Assembly (NCBI GenBank): GCA_037176705.1
Contig: CM073887.1
Location: 84,702,348 to 84,766,347 of the forward strand
From: Molossus alvarezi
Lineage: Eukaryota > Chordata > Mammalia > Chiroptera > Molossidae
Direction of reading: 5' to 3'
DNA: 64,000 nucleotides
Below the pieces are notes generated by a model, which was not told where the DNA came from, made no database searches, and worked only from the letters and a program-made list of their open reading frames with translations. This document shows, in pieces, positions 1 through 9,930 of the stretch. The translations under genes and the position numbers were made by a program. How positions within the stretch are numbered: position 1 is the stretch's first letter; each line of letters opens with the position of its first letter.

Positions 1-23
1 AAACTCCATTTAAAAATAGTGTC

Positions 24-147
24 GCCCTGCTGATTTGGCTCAGCAGTTGGAGCGTCGGCCTGTGGATCAGAGAGTCCCAGGTTTGGTTCCTGCTAGGGGC
101 ATGTACATACATACATACATACATACATACATACATAAATAAATAAT
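24..147 (+). mobile_element. Mini-VES SINE with (CATA)n tail
   Basis: Only the tRNA head is present (A box TTTGGCTCAGCAGTTGGAGC, B box GGTTTGGTTCC), ending GGGGCATGTAC and running straight into a CATA-repeat tail. A probable TSD, AAATANTGTC, flanks it. Confidence 0.85.
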
Positions 148-440
148 TGTCAAGTACTCCAAAAAAGCTGTAATGATGGAGGAAATTCTAACTGCTACAA
201 AGTTAAATGGAGTGCTTTCTTGGAATTCTAAGTTCAAGTCCAAGAGGTGAGTGTAACTCCAACAGTTAAGAGAAACTGCAAAACGTTCTTTGGAGTTCAT
301 TATCGGTATCCTATACACATATGACCTCCCGGATTAGACTGTGAGCAATGCCAAGAGGGAGTATTGGTTCTTCATGCACCTCCGGATCACCAGCAGCCAA
401 CTATCAGGTACACTGGAGTACTCTTAACACCTGCTGAAAT

Positions 441-657
441 TTTTTTTTTTTTAATTTTTTTTTCCTTTATTGATTTTGGAGAGAGAGGAAGGAAGAGACA
501 GAAACAGTGATAAAAGAGAACACTGACTGGCCACCTCCTGCATGCCCCACACTGGGGACTGGGCCCACAAGCTGGGCCTGTGCCTGACCAGGAATAGAAC
601 CGACAAACTCTTGATGCATGGGTGGATGCTCAACCACTGAGCCACACCAGCCGGGCA
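441..657 (-). mobile_element. VES SINE, B type
   Basis: Poly-T start, B-type body and head CCCGGCTGGTGTGGCTCAGT on the reverse strand. The TSD CTGCTGAAWT lies at 430-440 and 661-671. Confidence 0.93.
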
Positions 658-837
658 ATGCCTGCTGAATTTAACTGCACTACTTCCTTGCTGCTAGCCC
701 CTGAAGACTAATTTGAAAGATATGGCTAAGGCTTTCAAAAATGATTCCCAGTATTTCCCTAGAATTAGCTTTAAATTAAGTAAAATAAAGCGACAAAAAA
801 CTCAGTAAACATTCTAACTAAAAAGTGGAAGGTCTAA

Positions 838-1198
838 CCCTGGCTGGGTGGCTCAGTTGGTTGGAGCATCGGCCCATACAGTCCTCCCTCGCCACTTCGT
901 GCCCCAACTTTCGCGGCTTCACTCTATGGCAGTTTGTCGCGGTTTTCCAAACCGCAATAGAATGAAGCTGCAAAAGTCCGAACGCGAAGTGGCAAGGGAG
1001 GACTGTATAGTAAATAAAGAATCCTACTTCACGGAAATTTATCGTGGCACGTCTGACACTGATTAACCGCGATAAACAAGGGCTGACTGTATTATTAAAA
1101 GGTTTGATCCCCAGTCAGAATGTGTATGTGAGGCAACCAATCAATGTTTCTCTCTCTCTCTCTCTCGCTCCCTCCAACTCTGTCTGGGGAAAAAAAAA
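838..1198 (+). mobile_element. VES SINE interrupted by a DNA transposon
   Basis: The head runs to CGGCCCATA at 878 and resumes at about 1092 with AAAGGTTTGATCCCC and the CT-rich body. Between them is a 211-bp Tigger/mariner-like element. The outer TSD is AARGTGGAAGGT. Confidence 0.88.
879..1089. mobile_element. Fold-back Tigger-like MITE inside a SINE
   Basis: It begins CAGTCCTCCCTCGCCACTTC and ends ATAAACAAGGGCTGACTG, flanked by TA on both sides as in Tc1/mariner/pogo elements. The first 127 bp are an imperfect palindrome: the left end recurs in inverse at about 945-1005, ending GGCAAGGGAGGACTG followed by TA. A normal right end, with ATTAACCGCGATAAAC, follows. It carries no transposase. 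Confidence 0.82.
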
Positions 1199-1520
1199 GG
1201 TGGAAGGTAGAGCAAACATTTTTAGACATATAAATACAACTACTGTGTACAGAAAACATTTCAAATAACTGGCAAAGAACCCTCCCACACAAAAAAATAG
1301 GTAGTTACTGTATCAATTTATTAAAGAATCAAAGAAGTGGGAGGGGAATGGCGGCTCAGGGAAAAGAAAGAATCAAGGAAAAACAATGAACTCAATAAAT
1401 CTACCAAGGAGACAGGTCTTGCTACACATACTGAGCATTTCTTTTGCTCCTATCAGAGACCAACATAACCAAGTGAATAAACTTATAAAATAAATGGGGA
1501 GAAATTCCAGTTATGAAATA

Positions 1521-1526
1521 ACTTGC
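1521..1526 (-). promoter_or_regulatory. FAF2: Non-canonical GC 5' splice site of FAF2 intron 3
   Basis: The intron starts GCAAGT on the minus strand. The +3 to +6 bases AAGT match the strong consensus usual for GC-AG donors. No in-frame GT donor that keeps the known protein is visible nearby. Confidence 0.75.
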
Positions 1527-1661
1527 CCTTGGTTGTGGTCTTGAGACAACATAGCTGTAGATCCTGTGGTCGGCTGTGTTAACCTGCAAGGGTCGGGATG
1601 GAGGTGGGTTGAAAACACTTGGTACACCCTCTTGCTCATTCAATCTGTCCTGTACAGCAGC
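1527..1661 (-). CDS. FAF2: FAF2 coding exon 3 (residues 45-89)
   Basis: The reverse strand reads TTCCTTCTTAG| then 45 codons from AAVQDRLNEQ to VVSRPQPR. It completes the UBA domain and runs into the proline-containing linker before the membrane hairpin. The next residue in the family is glycine, so the phase-0 end falls after AGG and the intron begins GCAAGT: a GC-AG intron rather than GT-AG. The open frame runs on past the exon into intron sequence, so the reading frame alone overstates the exon. Confidence 0.94.
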
Positions 1662-2054
1662 CTAAGAAGGAAATAAAAGGAGAAATAATTTCAGTGATGC
1701 TCAAATCAGCTCATAATCAGAGATGAGGCAACTGTTGCTTGGTGTTATAAAACTGGTAACCTGAGAGGAACTTCAACTTGCTATGGTGGGAGGTAATGTG
1801 TGGTGATGGCTCCAGAATTCACACACAACAGAGTACAAGGAACCTGTCTGGAAGCTCCATTTATGCAGCAAGAACATTGCCTTTATTCAGATGGCATGTG
1901 TTTCTGAGGTGGCTGGGATACAAGGTGCTTCACTGTACAAGCCTAAGGAGAGCCACCTATAGAGAATTCGATGTAGACAGTGTCCCTAAGGCTGTGCAAC
2001 AGAACAGTCCTGACTAGTGATGCTTGATGGAGGGCTTGGCTTTGAAGTAGAGAA

Positions 2055-2190
2055 ATTCAGCAGAATCCCAGCTCTACCACTCAGAGAAGTTACTTGGCTT
2101 ATGAGCCTGTTTCCTCATGTGAAAAATAAAAGAATGTTATTTTTCAGGGTTGTTTTGAAAATTTAATGAGATTACCATACATAAAGATCC
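2055..2190 (+). mobile_element. MIR SINE fragment
   Basis: Old MIR pattern: TACCACTC, GAAGTTACTTGG, CTGTTTCCTCATGTG and AGGGTTGTTTTGAA in the usual order, diverged. Confidence 0.65.
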
Positions 2191-2384
2191 TAATATAATT
2201 TCTGGCAGTCAGATGACATTCCACTCTTAATTCTGCCCCTGTAAATGAATATTTGTCCCAGTATACTAAAAAATTTGGCCTTAACCAAAGCAAAGTCTGG
2301 TCTTTGCCTTTGGCTTTTAGGAGATCATTTATGTCATACCTTATAGGAGTTATTTTATTACTGAATAAAATTCGTATTTTATTA

Positions 2385-2845
2385 CGAATTTCTGGGGCTG
2401 GCCACCCCAGAAAAACCAAACCATGTGATTTAGGGTAGGGACTTTGGGCAATGCAGTATCAATCAACCTAGAGACTGACTTCAATCACATGTGGGCAACC
2501 AATCAAATCAGTAAGTCCTATGTAATGAAGCCCCAATGCAGACTGTGGACACTGAAACTGAGCTGAGCTTCCTTGCATGGCAATACTTAATGCATGTTGT
2601 CACACATTTATGCCAGGAGGATGGATAATATGTCCTCATACCATGAGAAAGGAGTATGAAACTGTCTTTAGAACTCATGACTCTGCCATATATGTCTCTT
2701 CCTTTAGCTGACTTTAATACATATCCTGTCCCTGTAATAAACCATGACTTTAAGTATAATAGCTTTCAGTGAGTACTTCTAGTGAATTATCAAACCTGAG
2801 AGTGTTTTGGGGATCTCCCTGAAATTACAGATGCTGTCTGAGTGA
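2385..2845 (+). mobile_element. Possible old LTR (family not assigned)
   Basis: A stretch with CCAATCAAATCAGTAAGTCC, TAATGAAGCCCCAA, then CCTGTAATAAACCATGAC (polyadenylation signal) and CTTCTAGTGAATTATCAAAC looks like an ancient mammalian solo LTR. I recognise the pattern but cannot name the family, and no coding part accompanies it. Confidence 0.45.
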
Positions 2846-2849
2846 GGGT

Positions 2850-3035
2850 GGTAATGGGAAGTAATTGTTTAATGGGTACACACTTTCCATTTGGCATGAC
2901 AAAAAGTTCTGAAGATGGATAGTGGTTGGTAATGGTTGCACAATAATGTTAATGTACTTAATGCCACTAAATCATACCCTTAAAAATGGCTAAAATGGCC
3001 AACTTCGTTATGTATATTTTACCACAACACAAAAA
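2850..3035 (+). mobile_element. Old L1 3' end fragment
   Basis: It matches mammalian L1M 3' UTR text: TTCTGAAGATGGATAGTGG, GGTTGCACAATAATG and CCCTTAAAAATGGCTAAAAT, ending in a CACAACACAAAAAACAAAAG tail. Confidence 0.65.
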
Positions 3036-3485
3036 ACAAAAGAAATGAGGTATTGGGTACAACATAGGTGAACCTTGAAAACATTTTGTTAAGTGAAAGA
3101 AGCCAGTCACATAAGACCACATACTATGATTCCAGTTCACATGACAGTCCAGAAGACAAAAATCTATAGACAGAAAGTACATTAGCAGTTGCTTAGGAGC
3201 AGGGTGAGTGAGGATAGGGGAAAGGATAGGAGTAGGAGGGTAATAGCAAAAGGATATGAGGTTTTGTTTTGGGATAATGTTCTCAATATTCTAAAAAAAT
3301 GTATGGAATGTTTTAAAACGAATTGTGGTAATGGCTACACAACCCAGAAAATATACTAAAAACAACTGACTTTCATAATTTTATTTTAATTTTTGTGTTT
3401 TTTTTTCTATTGTCCTCCCCCCCCCCCCCATTTTAAATGGATGAATTGTTTGGTACATAAATTACATATCAATAAGTTGTTATTT
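3036..3485 (+). mobile_element. Second old L1 3' end fragment
   Basis: Begins GTGAACCTTGAAAACATTTT, then AAGCCAGTCACATAAGACCA and GTTTTGGGATAATGTTC: the standard L1M 3' region, in tandem after a separate 3' end. It contains a run of 14 C near 3417. Confidence 0.65.
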
Positions 3486-3499
3486 AAAAACCACAACTA

Positions 3500-3751
3500 G
3501 CCCTGGCTGGTTTGGCTCAGCGGTTAGAGCGTCGGGCTGCGGACCAGAGAGTTCTGAGTTCAGTTCCCACTAAGGGCACATACCTCGGTCGCGGTTTGTC
3601 CCCAGCCCCAGCTGGGGTTGTATGGGTGGCAACCACTCAATGTGTCTCTCTCACATCAATGTTTCTCTCTCTCTCTCCCCCCTTCCTCCTGCTCTACCTG
3701 AAGATAAATGCAAAAATGTCCTCAAGTGAGGATAAAAAAATAAATAAAAAT
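3500..3751 (+). mobile_element. VES SINE, A type (first of a stack)
   Basis: Full head, body and GTGAGGAT tail. Flanked by AAAAACCACAACTA at 3486 and 3752. Confidence 0.95.
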
Positions 3752-3765
3752 AAAAACCACAACTA

Positions 3766-4015
3766 GCCCCAGACAGTTTGGCTCAGCAGTTAGAGCATCA
3801 ACTCTCGAACTAAAGAGTAGTGAGTTCGATTCCAGTCAAGGGCATGTACCTGAGTTGTGGTTCAGTCCCTGGCCCTGGTCAGGGTTGTGCAGGAGGCAAC
3901 CAGTCAATGTGTCTCTCTCACATTGTTGTTTTTCTCTCTCTCCCTCCCACTCTATCTGAACATAAATGGAAAAATATCTCCAGATGAGGATTAAAAAAAA
4001 TTTTTAAATAAAAAT
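3766..4015 (+). mobile_element. VES SINE, A-type variant (second of a stack)
   Basis: It starts directly after the TSD of the previous copy and is followed by AAAAACCATAACTA at 4016. It is more diverged in the head (CCCCAGACAGTTTGG). Confidence 0.93.
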
Positions 4016-4029
4016 AAAAACCATAACTA

Positions 4030-4278
4030 GCCCTGTCTGGTGTTGCCCAGTGGTTAGAGCATTCACCCATGCACCAAAGGGTTTAATTCCTGGTTAAGGG
4101 CACATAGTTGGGTTGCAGGTTTGATACCCAGCCTCAGTTGGGACACATGTAGGAAGCAACCAATCAATGTGTCTCTCTCACATCAATGTTTCTCTCTCCC
4201 CCCACTTCCTTCCACTCTCTCTGAAGATCAATGGAAAAAAATATCCTCAGGTGAGAATTAACAAATAAACAAACAAAA
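4030..4278 (+). mobile_element. VES SINE, A-type variant (third of a stack)
   Basis: Starts at the third target copy and ends before AAATACCACAACTG near 4280. The tail has CAATGGAAAAAAATATCC followed by AACAAATAAACAAAC. Confidence 0.92.
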
Positions 4279-4861
4279 TACCACAACTGATAGCATTGGT
4301 CCTCAATTGTAAAATTAGAGGTTTTGGGCAAAAATAAGAATTCTAGAAAACTTGTATTTGCCACTATTAGTTTGACAGTTTCCTAATACCTTTTAAAAGC
4401 TTCTCTGATGAGTTTGGTGGTCCTATTAATGAATCATGTTGTATAGTAAAATATACCACATTGGGAAGATCTGTATTAACTCAGTGAACCAATATTTTCC
4501 AAAAGCCAATGCATGAAATTATTAAATTATTCACTGGTAAAAGTTCCTTTCAAGTGCAAGACAGACCAACCAGACTTCAATGTAAAAGATGATAAAAAGT
4601 TCCACATTTCAAATTCCATGTTGCAACTAATCTTTAAGAAACTACTACAATATCAAAGATTCTCCAGTTATCTGAAAAGGCTATTAAAATACCCATCACA
4701 TTTCCAACTATATATGAGGGTGAAGCTGAATTTTCTTCACATATTTCAACTAAAACTATATATCACAACAGATTACAGAGTCAGATAGGAAAATCCAGCT
4801 GTTTTCTATTAAGCCAAACATAAAAATGACAAATTTGCAAAAATTTCTTAACATACAAATC

Positions 4862-4897
4862 TATTTTATATATATATTATATATATATATATATATT
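4862..4897. repeat. (TA)n microsatellite
   Basis: Nearly pure TA repeat of about 35 bp next to a nested SINE pair. Confidence 0.9.
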
Positions 4898-4902
4898 TGT
4901 TA

Positions 4903-5419
4903 GCCCTCACCTGAGTTAATTTTTTCCATTGATTTTTTTTTTTTAATCCTCACATGAGGACATTTTTGCACGTACCTTCAGACAGAGCGGGAGGGAGCGG
5001 GAGGAAGAGAGAGAGAGAAACATCGATGTCAGAGACACATCGAATGGTTGCCACCCACATGACCCCAACCGGTGCCGGGGACAAACTGCAACCAAGGTAC
5101 ATGCCCTAAGCGGAAACCGAACCCGGGACTTGTTGGTCCACGGGTCGACACTCTAACCGCTGAGCCAAACCTGCCAGGGCTTTTCCAATGATTTTTAGAG
5201 AGAGTAGAAGAAAGGGAGGGAGGGGGACAAAGGGAGGGGGCAGGAGAGAAAGGGAGGTGGGGGTGGGGAGACATCAATGTGAGAGACACATCGAATCGCC
5301 TCCCACATGTGCCCTGACCAGGGCCTGGGGGAACCAACAACCCAGATACAGGGTCACGGGAATCAAACCCTTTGGTGCTTGGGCGGATGCTCTAGCCACT
5401 AAGCAACACAGGACAGGGC
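4903..5419 (-). mobile_element. VES SINE, outer copy split by another SINE
   Basis: The tail side (CCCTCACCTGAGTTAA) is at the left and the rest (AGAGAGAGTAGAAG to head CCCTGTCCTGTGTTGC in reverse) at 5197-5419. The middle is occupied by an inserted copy. Confidence 0.88.
4938..5180 (-). mobile_element. VES SINE, A type, nested
   Basis: Complete copy. The TSD TTTTCCAWTGATTTTT at 4922 and 5181 derives from the host SINE, proving the order of insertion. Confidence 0.93.
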
Positions 5420-5705
5420 AACATCGTGTTCATTTCTTTCTTTTCTTCAAAATACATCAAGATATCAAAATTTTATTTTGTTTTTTTTGGGGGGACATAA
5501 TTGATTTATTTATCTTTATTGTTGAGAATATTACAAATGTCCCCCCTTTACCCCTACTGACCCCCCCTTTCTCGATCCCATCTCTGCCTGCCTTCCCACT
5601 ACTGTCTGTGTCCACTGGTTATGCATATATGCATATAAGTTCTTTAATTTATCTCTTCCCACCCCTCCTTCCCTCTGAGGCTCATCAGTCTAACAATTTG
5701 TACTT

Positions 5706-5775
5706 TTTTTTTTTAGAGCCTTCTGGTGAAAACTGGAAGACCTACTAGACAAATTCAAAAAGAGCTGTAAGCACT
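5706..5775 (-). mobile_element. Unidentified 70-bp retroposed fragment
   Basis: Flanked by a perfect 12-bp TSD CAATTTGTACTT (5694-5705 and 5776-5787). On the minus strand it ends in an A tail after CACCAGAAGGCTCT. It is not SINE-like and its source transcript is not recognised. Confidence 0.8.
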
Positions 5776-5946
5776 CAATTTGTACTTCTTAATCCCTCCT
5801 CTTTTTTCCCCCCATCCCTCTAACACCCCCTCATATCTGGCAACCAACAAAAAGGTCTATCAGTCTGTTTCTGTTCTGCTTGTTCATTTGGTTTGTAGAT
5901 TCAACTGCCGATAGATATGTATTTATTGCCACTTTTTTGTTTTTTT

Positions 5947-6187
5947 CCATCCTAACCGGAGGATATTTTTCCATTTATCTTTAGACAGATTAGGAAGGAG
6001 GGAGAGAGGGAGAGACAGAGAAAAACATCAATGTGAGAGAGCGACATCGACAGGCTGCTTCACACAGGACCCCGACCAAGGCCAGGGATGAATCGCAACT
6101 GAGGCATGAGCCCTTGGCCGGAATCGAACCTGGGTCTCATTGGTCCGCAGACTGACACTCTAACCGCTGAGCCAAACCGGCCAGGGC
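5947..6187 (-). mobile_element. VES SINE, A type, inside HAL1
   Basis: Full-length copy from TCCTAACCGGAGGATATTTT to head GCCCTGGCCGGTTTGGCTCA on the reverse strand. The TSD is unclear in the T-rich flank. Confidence 0.93.
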
Positions 6188-6225
6188 TGGTTCATATTTT
6201 TTATCTTCTTCAAGAAGACCCTTGA

Positions 6226-6370
6226 GCCCTGGCTGGTTTGGCTCAGTGGCTGGAGCACTGGCCTGCAGACCAGAGGGTCCCGGGTTCGGTTCCTGCTAGG
6301 GGCACATACCTAAATAAATGAATAAATAAATAAATAAGTGAACGAATGAATGAATATTTTTTTTTAAAAA
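6226..6370 (+). mobile_element. Mini-VES SINE inside HAL1
   Basis: Head only, ending TAGGGGCACATACC and an AAAT-rich tail. Perfect TSD AAGAAGACCCTT at 6212 and 6371. Confidence 0.93.
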
Positions 6371-6383
6371 AAGAAGACCCTTC

Positions 6384-6844
6384 AACATTTCATATAATAC
6401 TGGTTTGGTGGTGATGAATTCCTTTAGCTTTTTCTTGTCTGGGAAACTACATGTCCATCTATTCTAAATGACCACTTTGTAGGATAGAGTGATACTGGTT
6501 GTAGGTCCTTGCTTTTCATCACTTTAAGTATTTCTTGCCAAACCCTTCTGGCTTGAAAAGTTTCTTTTGAGAAATCGACTGACAGTCTTATGGGAGTTCT
6601 GTTGTAGATAACTAATTGCTTTTCTCTTGCTGCTTTTAAGATTCTCTCTGTCTTTAACGTTTTGCAGTTTGATGATGATGTGTCTTGGTGTGGGCCTCTT
6701 TGAGTTCATCTTGTTTGAGACTATCTGTGCTTCCTGAACTTGTATGTCTGTTTCCTTCACCAAGTTAGGGAAGTTTTCTGTCATTATTTTTTCAAATAGG
6801 TTTTCAATTTCTTGCTCTCTCTCGTCTCCTTCTAGCACCCCCAT
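6384..6844 (-). pseudogene. HAL1/L1 ORF1 remnant (RRM and C-terminal domain)
   Basis: Minus-strand translation gives GVLEGDEREQEIENLFEKIM, then NFPNLVKETD, RPTPRHIIIKLQ and a decayed C-terminal part (FPDKKKLKEFITTKP-like text near 6400-6440). These are L1 ORF1p hallmarks: the RNA-recognition and C-terminal domains that form the nucleic-acid chaperone trimer. Internal deletions and frame breaks mean it is not functional. A SINE inserted at 6937 separates it from the upstream coiled-coil part. Confidence 0.85.
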
Positions 6845-6936
6845 AATGCGAATGTTGGTATGCTAGAAGTTGTTCCAGAGGATCCTTACACTACCCTCAT
6901 TTTTTGGATACTTTTTTTTTGCAATTCTGATTAGGT

Positions 6937-7163
6937 TTTTTTTTTAATCCTCACCTGAGGACATTTTTACATGTATCTTCAGACAGAGTGGGGAGAGGGG
7001 TGGAGAGAGAAACATCAATGTGAGAGAGACACACTGATTAGCTGCCACTCGCACAACCCCAACTGGGGCCGGGGACGAACTGCAACTGAAGTAACATGCC
7101 CTTGGCTGGAATCAAACCTGGGACTCCCTGGTCCACAGGCCGATGCTCTAACCGCTGAGCTGC
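6937..7163 (-). mobile_element. VES SINE, A type, inside HAL1 ORF1
   Basis: TSD CTGATTRGGT at 6927 and 7164. Splits the coiled-coil coding part from the RRM part. Confidence 0.92.
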
Positions 7164-7171
7164 CTGATTGG

Positions 7172-8410
7172 GTATTTTTTGCTTCCTTATATTCCAAATC
7201 GATAGTTTGCTTCTTGGCTTCACCTACTCTACTACTGATTCCCTGTAAACTATTCTTTATATCAGTAGTGTATCCTTTTCTAACTAGTCCTTTTTTATGC
7301 TCTTGGGGTTATCACTAAGTTCCTTGGGCATCCTTATAACCAGTATTTGGAACTCTGTATCTATTAGATTGCTTATCTCCATTTCATTTTGTTCTTTTCA
7401 TGGAGTTTTGTTCTGTTCTTTCACTTGAAACATGTTTCTTTGTCTCCTCATTTTGGCTGCCTCCCTGTGTTTGTTTCTATGTATTAGGTGGAGCTGCTAA
7501 GTCTCCTAGGCTTGGTAGGGTGGCCTATTGTAGTAGGGTGGCCTATTGTAGTAGGTGTCCTATAGGGTCAAATGGCACAGCCTCCCTGATCACCCTAGCT
7601 GGGAACTTGAGGTGCATGTGGAGTGTCCACCCTTCTGTTGTAATTGAGTCTTGACTGCTGTCTGCATGTCAATGGGAAGGATTTACTCAGGCTGAACAGC
7701 TGCAAGGACTGGCTGTGACTACTGACCACTGACCTCTCACCATCTTAGATGAGCAGCTGTGTAGGGACTCACCACACAGAGCAAGACTTACTTTAGCAGG
7801 GCTCTGGTACCCACTGAGTCCATCATTTGAGTGTGTCACTTGTGGAAGTGGTGGGGTGGTGGTGCTTCAAGGTAGTCTGAAGCTACCTACTGGGTATGTT
7901 GGTTCTGGGGCCACCTGGGAGGCACAGGCCAAGGTCAGCCACTGCCTGTATTCTACCCAGGGCTTCTAGGCATAAGTTACAAAGCAAACTGCAAATGGCT
8001 GCTTCTTGTGCTGGGCTTGGAGATGCCCAGGCAAGGCCAAGCTATCAACCAAAGCTGGCTGCTGCTAGTGCCAGGCCTGGGACCACTTAGCAAGAGAGGT
8101 ATGGGGCTTGCTAAGGCCAGATGCTACTTGTAAGAGATTTTAGGAAAATCGAAGCATGAGCCCAGAACGACCTTTCCTATGGTAAAGCCACTGGAAATAG
8201 CTTGAATGGGCCTGAAAGTTGGGTAGGACAGAGCCTCAGGTAATTAAAAAGGCAGGGCAAGCAGTGTAAGTCAGGTTGCTGGAGTCCTAGATATGGCGCC
8301 CATCTGCTAGCCCTGTTGGGGAAGGGATCACCAAAAGAACAAGGGCCTCTCCAGCTCTTGCCCTGATGCCAAACAACTCAGTTCTTCCCCACATGTCTCT
8401 GGTGCCTTTC
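7172..8410 (-). other. HAL1 5' half, decayed
   Basis: The 5' region and N-terminal ORF1 of the HAL1 element. The reverse strand carries GAACAGAACAAAACTCCATG and GATACAGAGTTCCAAATACT, typical of the L1-family ORF1 N-terminus, with stops. 7495-8300 is GC-balanced 5' UTR-like sequence without a recognised feature. Confidence 0.6.
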
Positions 8411-8651
8411 TTTTTTTTTTTATCCTCTCGCCAGTACACTTTTCCATTTTTTGTTCAGATAGAGTGGGAGGGAGAGAGAGAGAGAGAGAAACATCGATGT
8501 GAAAGGGACACATCGAGTGGCTGCCACCCGCACGACCAACCAGGGCCGGGGACAAACTGCAACCGAGGTACGCGCAGTTAGTGGGAACCGAAGCCGGGTC
8601 TCTCTGGACCGCAGGCCGACGCTCTAACCGCTGAGCCAAACCAGCCAGGGC
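8411..8651 (-). mobile_element. VES SINE, A type
   Basis: Perfect 17-bp TSD TGTCTCTGGTGCCTTTC at 8394 and 8652; a fairly young copy. Confidence 0.95.
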
Positions 8652-8748
8652 TGTCTCTGGTGCCTTTCAAGCTGCCTCCCCATACCACAGCCCAGAGGGA
8701 ACAAGTCTGAGTAAGTCCATGTGTGGGCCCTTTAAGAGGAGCTGCCAG

Positions 8749-9012
8749 GCCCTGGCTAGTGTGGCTCAATGGTTAGAGTACTGGCCCACAGACCGAAGGG
8801 TCTCAGGTTCAATTTCCCATCAAGGGCACATACCTGGGTTGCAGGTTCGCTCCCTGGCCTGAGTCGGGGTCGTAGAGGAGGAAACTATTTGATGTGTCTC
8901 TCTCACATCAATTGGTTCTCTCTCTCTCTCCCTCCCTCCCTCACTCCCTTCCTCCCCCTCTATCTGAAAATCAATGGAAAAATATCCTCGGGTGAGGATT
9001 AACCAAACAAAC
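8749..9012 (+). mobile_element. VES SINE, A-type variant
   Basis: Head CCCTGGCTAGTGTGGCTCAA, second box GGTTGCAGGTTCGCTCCC, tail ATATCCTCGGGTGAGGATTA. TSD AGCTGCCNGG. Confidence 0.92.
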
Positions 9013-9282
9013 ACATCAGTAGCTGCCTGGGACTCCCTCAGCCTTAGCCTCAATTCCCATTGATTTTTACAGTCAAAAGTTATGGAACCCTGAACTGGGG
9101 GAACTGGGGGACCTGATGTGGGACTGGGACCCCAACCCTTCATAGCCGAGGTATCCCTCCTGATTTTTATCCACCACACGTTGGTGTGGGACCAGCCCGT
9201 CAGCACTTCTGCCCCTCCTACCAGTCTCTATGTGGCTTCCTTTTTTTCCTCCCACAAATTTTATTTTATTTTGTTTATTTGT

Positions 9283-9541
9283 TTTTTTAAATACTCACCC
9301 AAGGATATTTTCCATTTATCTTCAGATAGAGTGGAAGGGAGGGAGAGAGAAAGAGAGAGGGAGGGGAAGGGGGAGGAGAGAGAGAGATATCAATGTGAGA
9401 GAGACACATCGACTGGTTGCCTCCCTCAGGACCCCGACCAGGGCTGGGGACTGAACCACAACTGAGGTACATGCCCTTGACTGGAATCAAACCCGAGACT
9501 CTTTGGTCCACGGGCTAACGCTCTAGCCAAACTGGCCAGGG
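9283..9541 (-). mobile_element. VES SINE, A-type variant
   Basis: Complete apart from a small deletion in the A-box region (GCTCTAGCCAAACTGGCC). Expanded GA tract. Confidence 0.9.
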
Positions 9542-9544
9542 CAC

Positions 9545-9600
9545 TGTTTTAATTTTTATTGTTGAAAGTATTACTGATGTCCCTCCTTTCCCCCCCCATT
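9545..9600 (-). mobile_element. Short L1/HAL1 3'-end fragment
   Basis: TTTATTGTTGAAAGTATTAC followed by TCCCTCCTTTCCCCCCC is the antisense of the same 3' terminus seen at 5490. It lies out of place within the 5' region of the larger HAL1, so it is a separate tiny insertion or a rearrangement. Confidence 0.6.
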
Positions 9601-9930
9601 GTAATTTCGTAATTGTAGGACTTCCATTCAGCTCTATTTCAGGCAGTTCTGAATGACTGTTGTTCTGTAGTTTACTGGTAATTTTGATGTGGTTGTGGGA
9701 GGAGGAGAGTACTGCATTTACCTACATCGCCATCTTGACCGGAGGTCTCAAGTTTATTATTTTTTAAAATTAATAAACTTTAAGAAAAATTTCAGTTTTA
9801 ATTTGTAATATGGTTAATAAATATCAATAGATATAATCCATATAAACAGAAGCTCTTTGGAGGTTCTCAATAATTCTTAAGTGTAAAGTATGACACCCAA
9901 AAATTGTATTAATAAATCAAACTAGAATTT

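Larger units (their letters stand above)
5486..9750 (-). mobile_element. Near-complete HAL1-type LINE (ORF1-only L1 relative)
   Basis: Read on the minus strand it begins near 9750 with an L1-like 5' end (CTCCGGTCAAGATGGCGATG). A GC-balanced 5' region and a decayed ORF1 follow (8.3 to 6.38 kb). A 3' region ending GGGACATTTGTAATATTCTC and CAATAAAG near 5490 comes directly after ORF1, with no trace of ORF2 endonuclease or reverse transcriptase. Subtracting six inserted SINEs and a 70-bp insert leaves about 2.8 kb, the size expected for HAL1. It could be an internally deleted L1 instead; the absence of any ORF2 sequence and the ORF1 end (ending near KGLLEEDKKYEP) favour HAL1. Confidence 0.75.

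Noticed and set aside
3486..4292. Regularly spaced repeats resembling a CRISPR array
   Set aside because: The repeats are SINE target duplications separated by SINEs of about 250 bp in a mammalian genome.
5188..5748. 186-codon open frame on the plus strand
   Set aside because: It runs through the antisense of two SINEs and a LINE 3' end. Its residues are the usual shadow of GA-rich SINE tracts, with no homology to a host protein.
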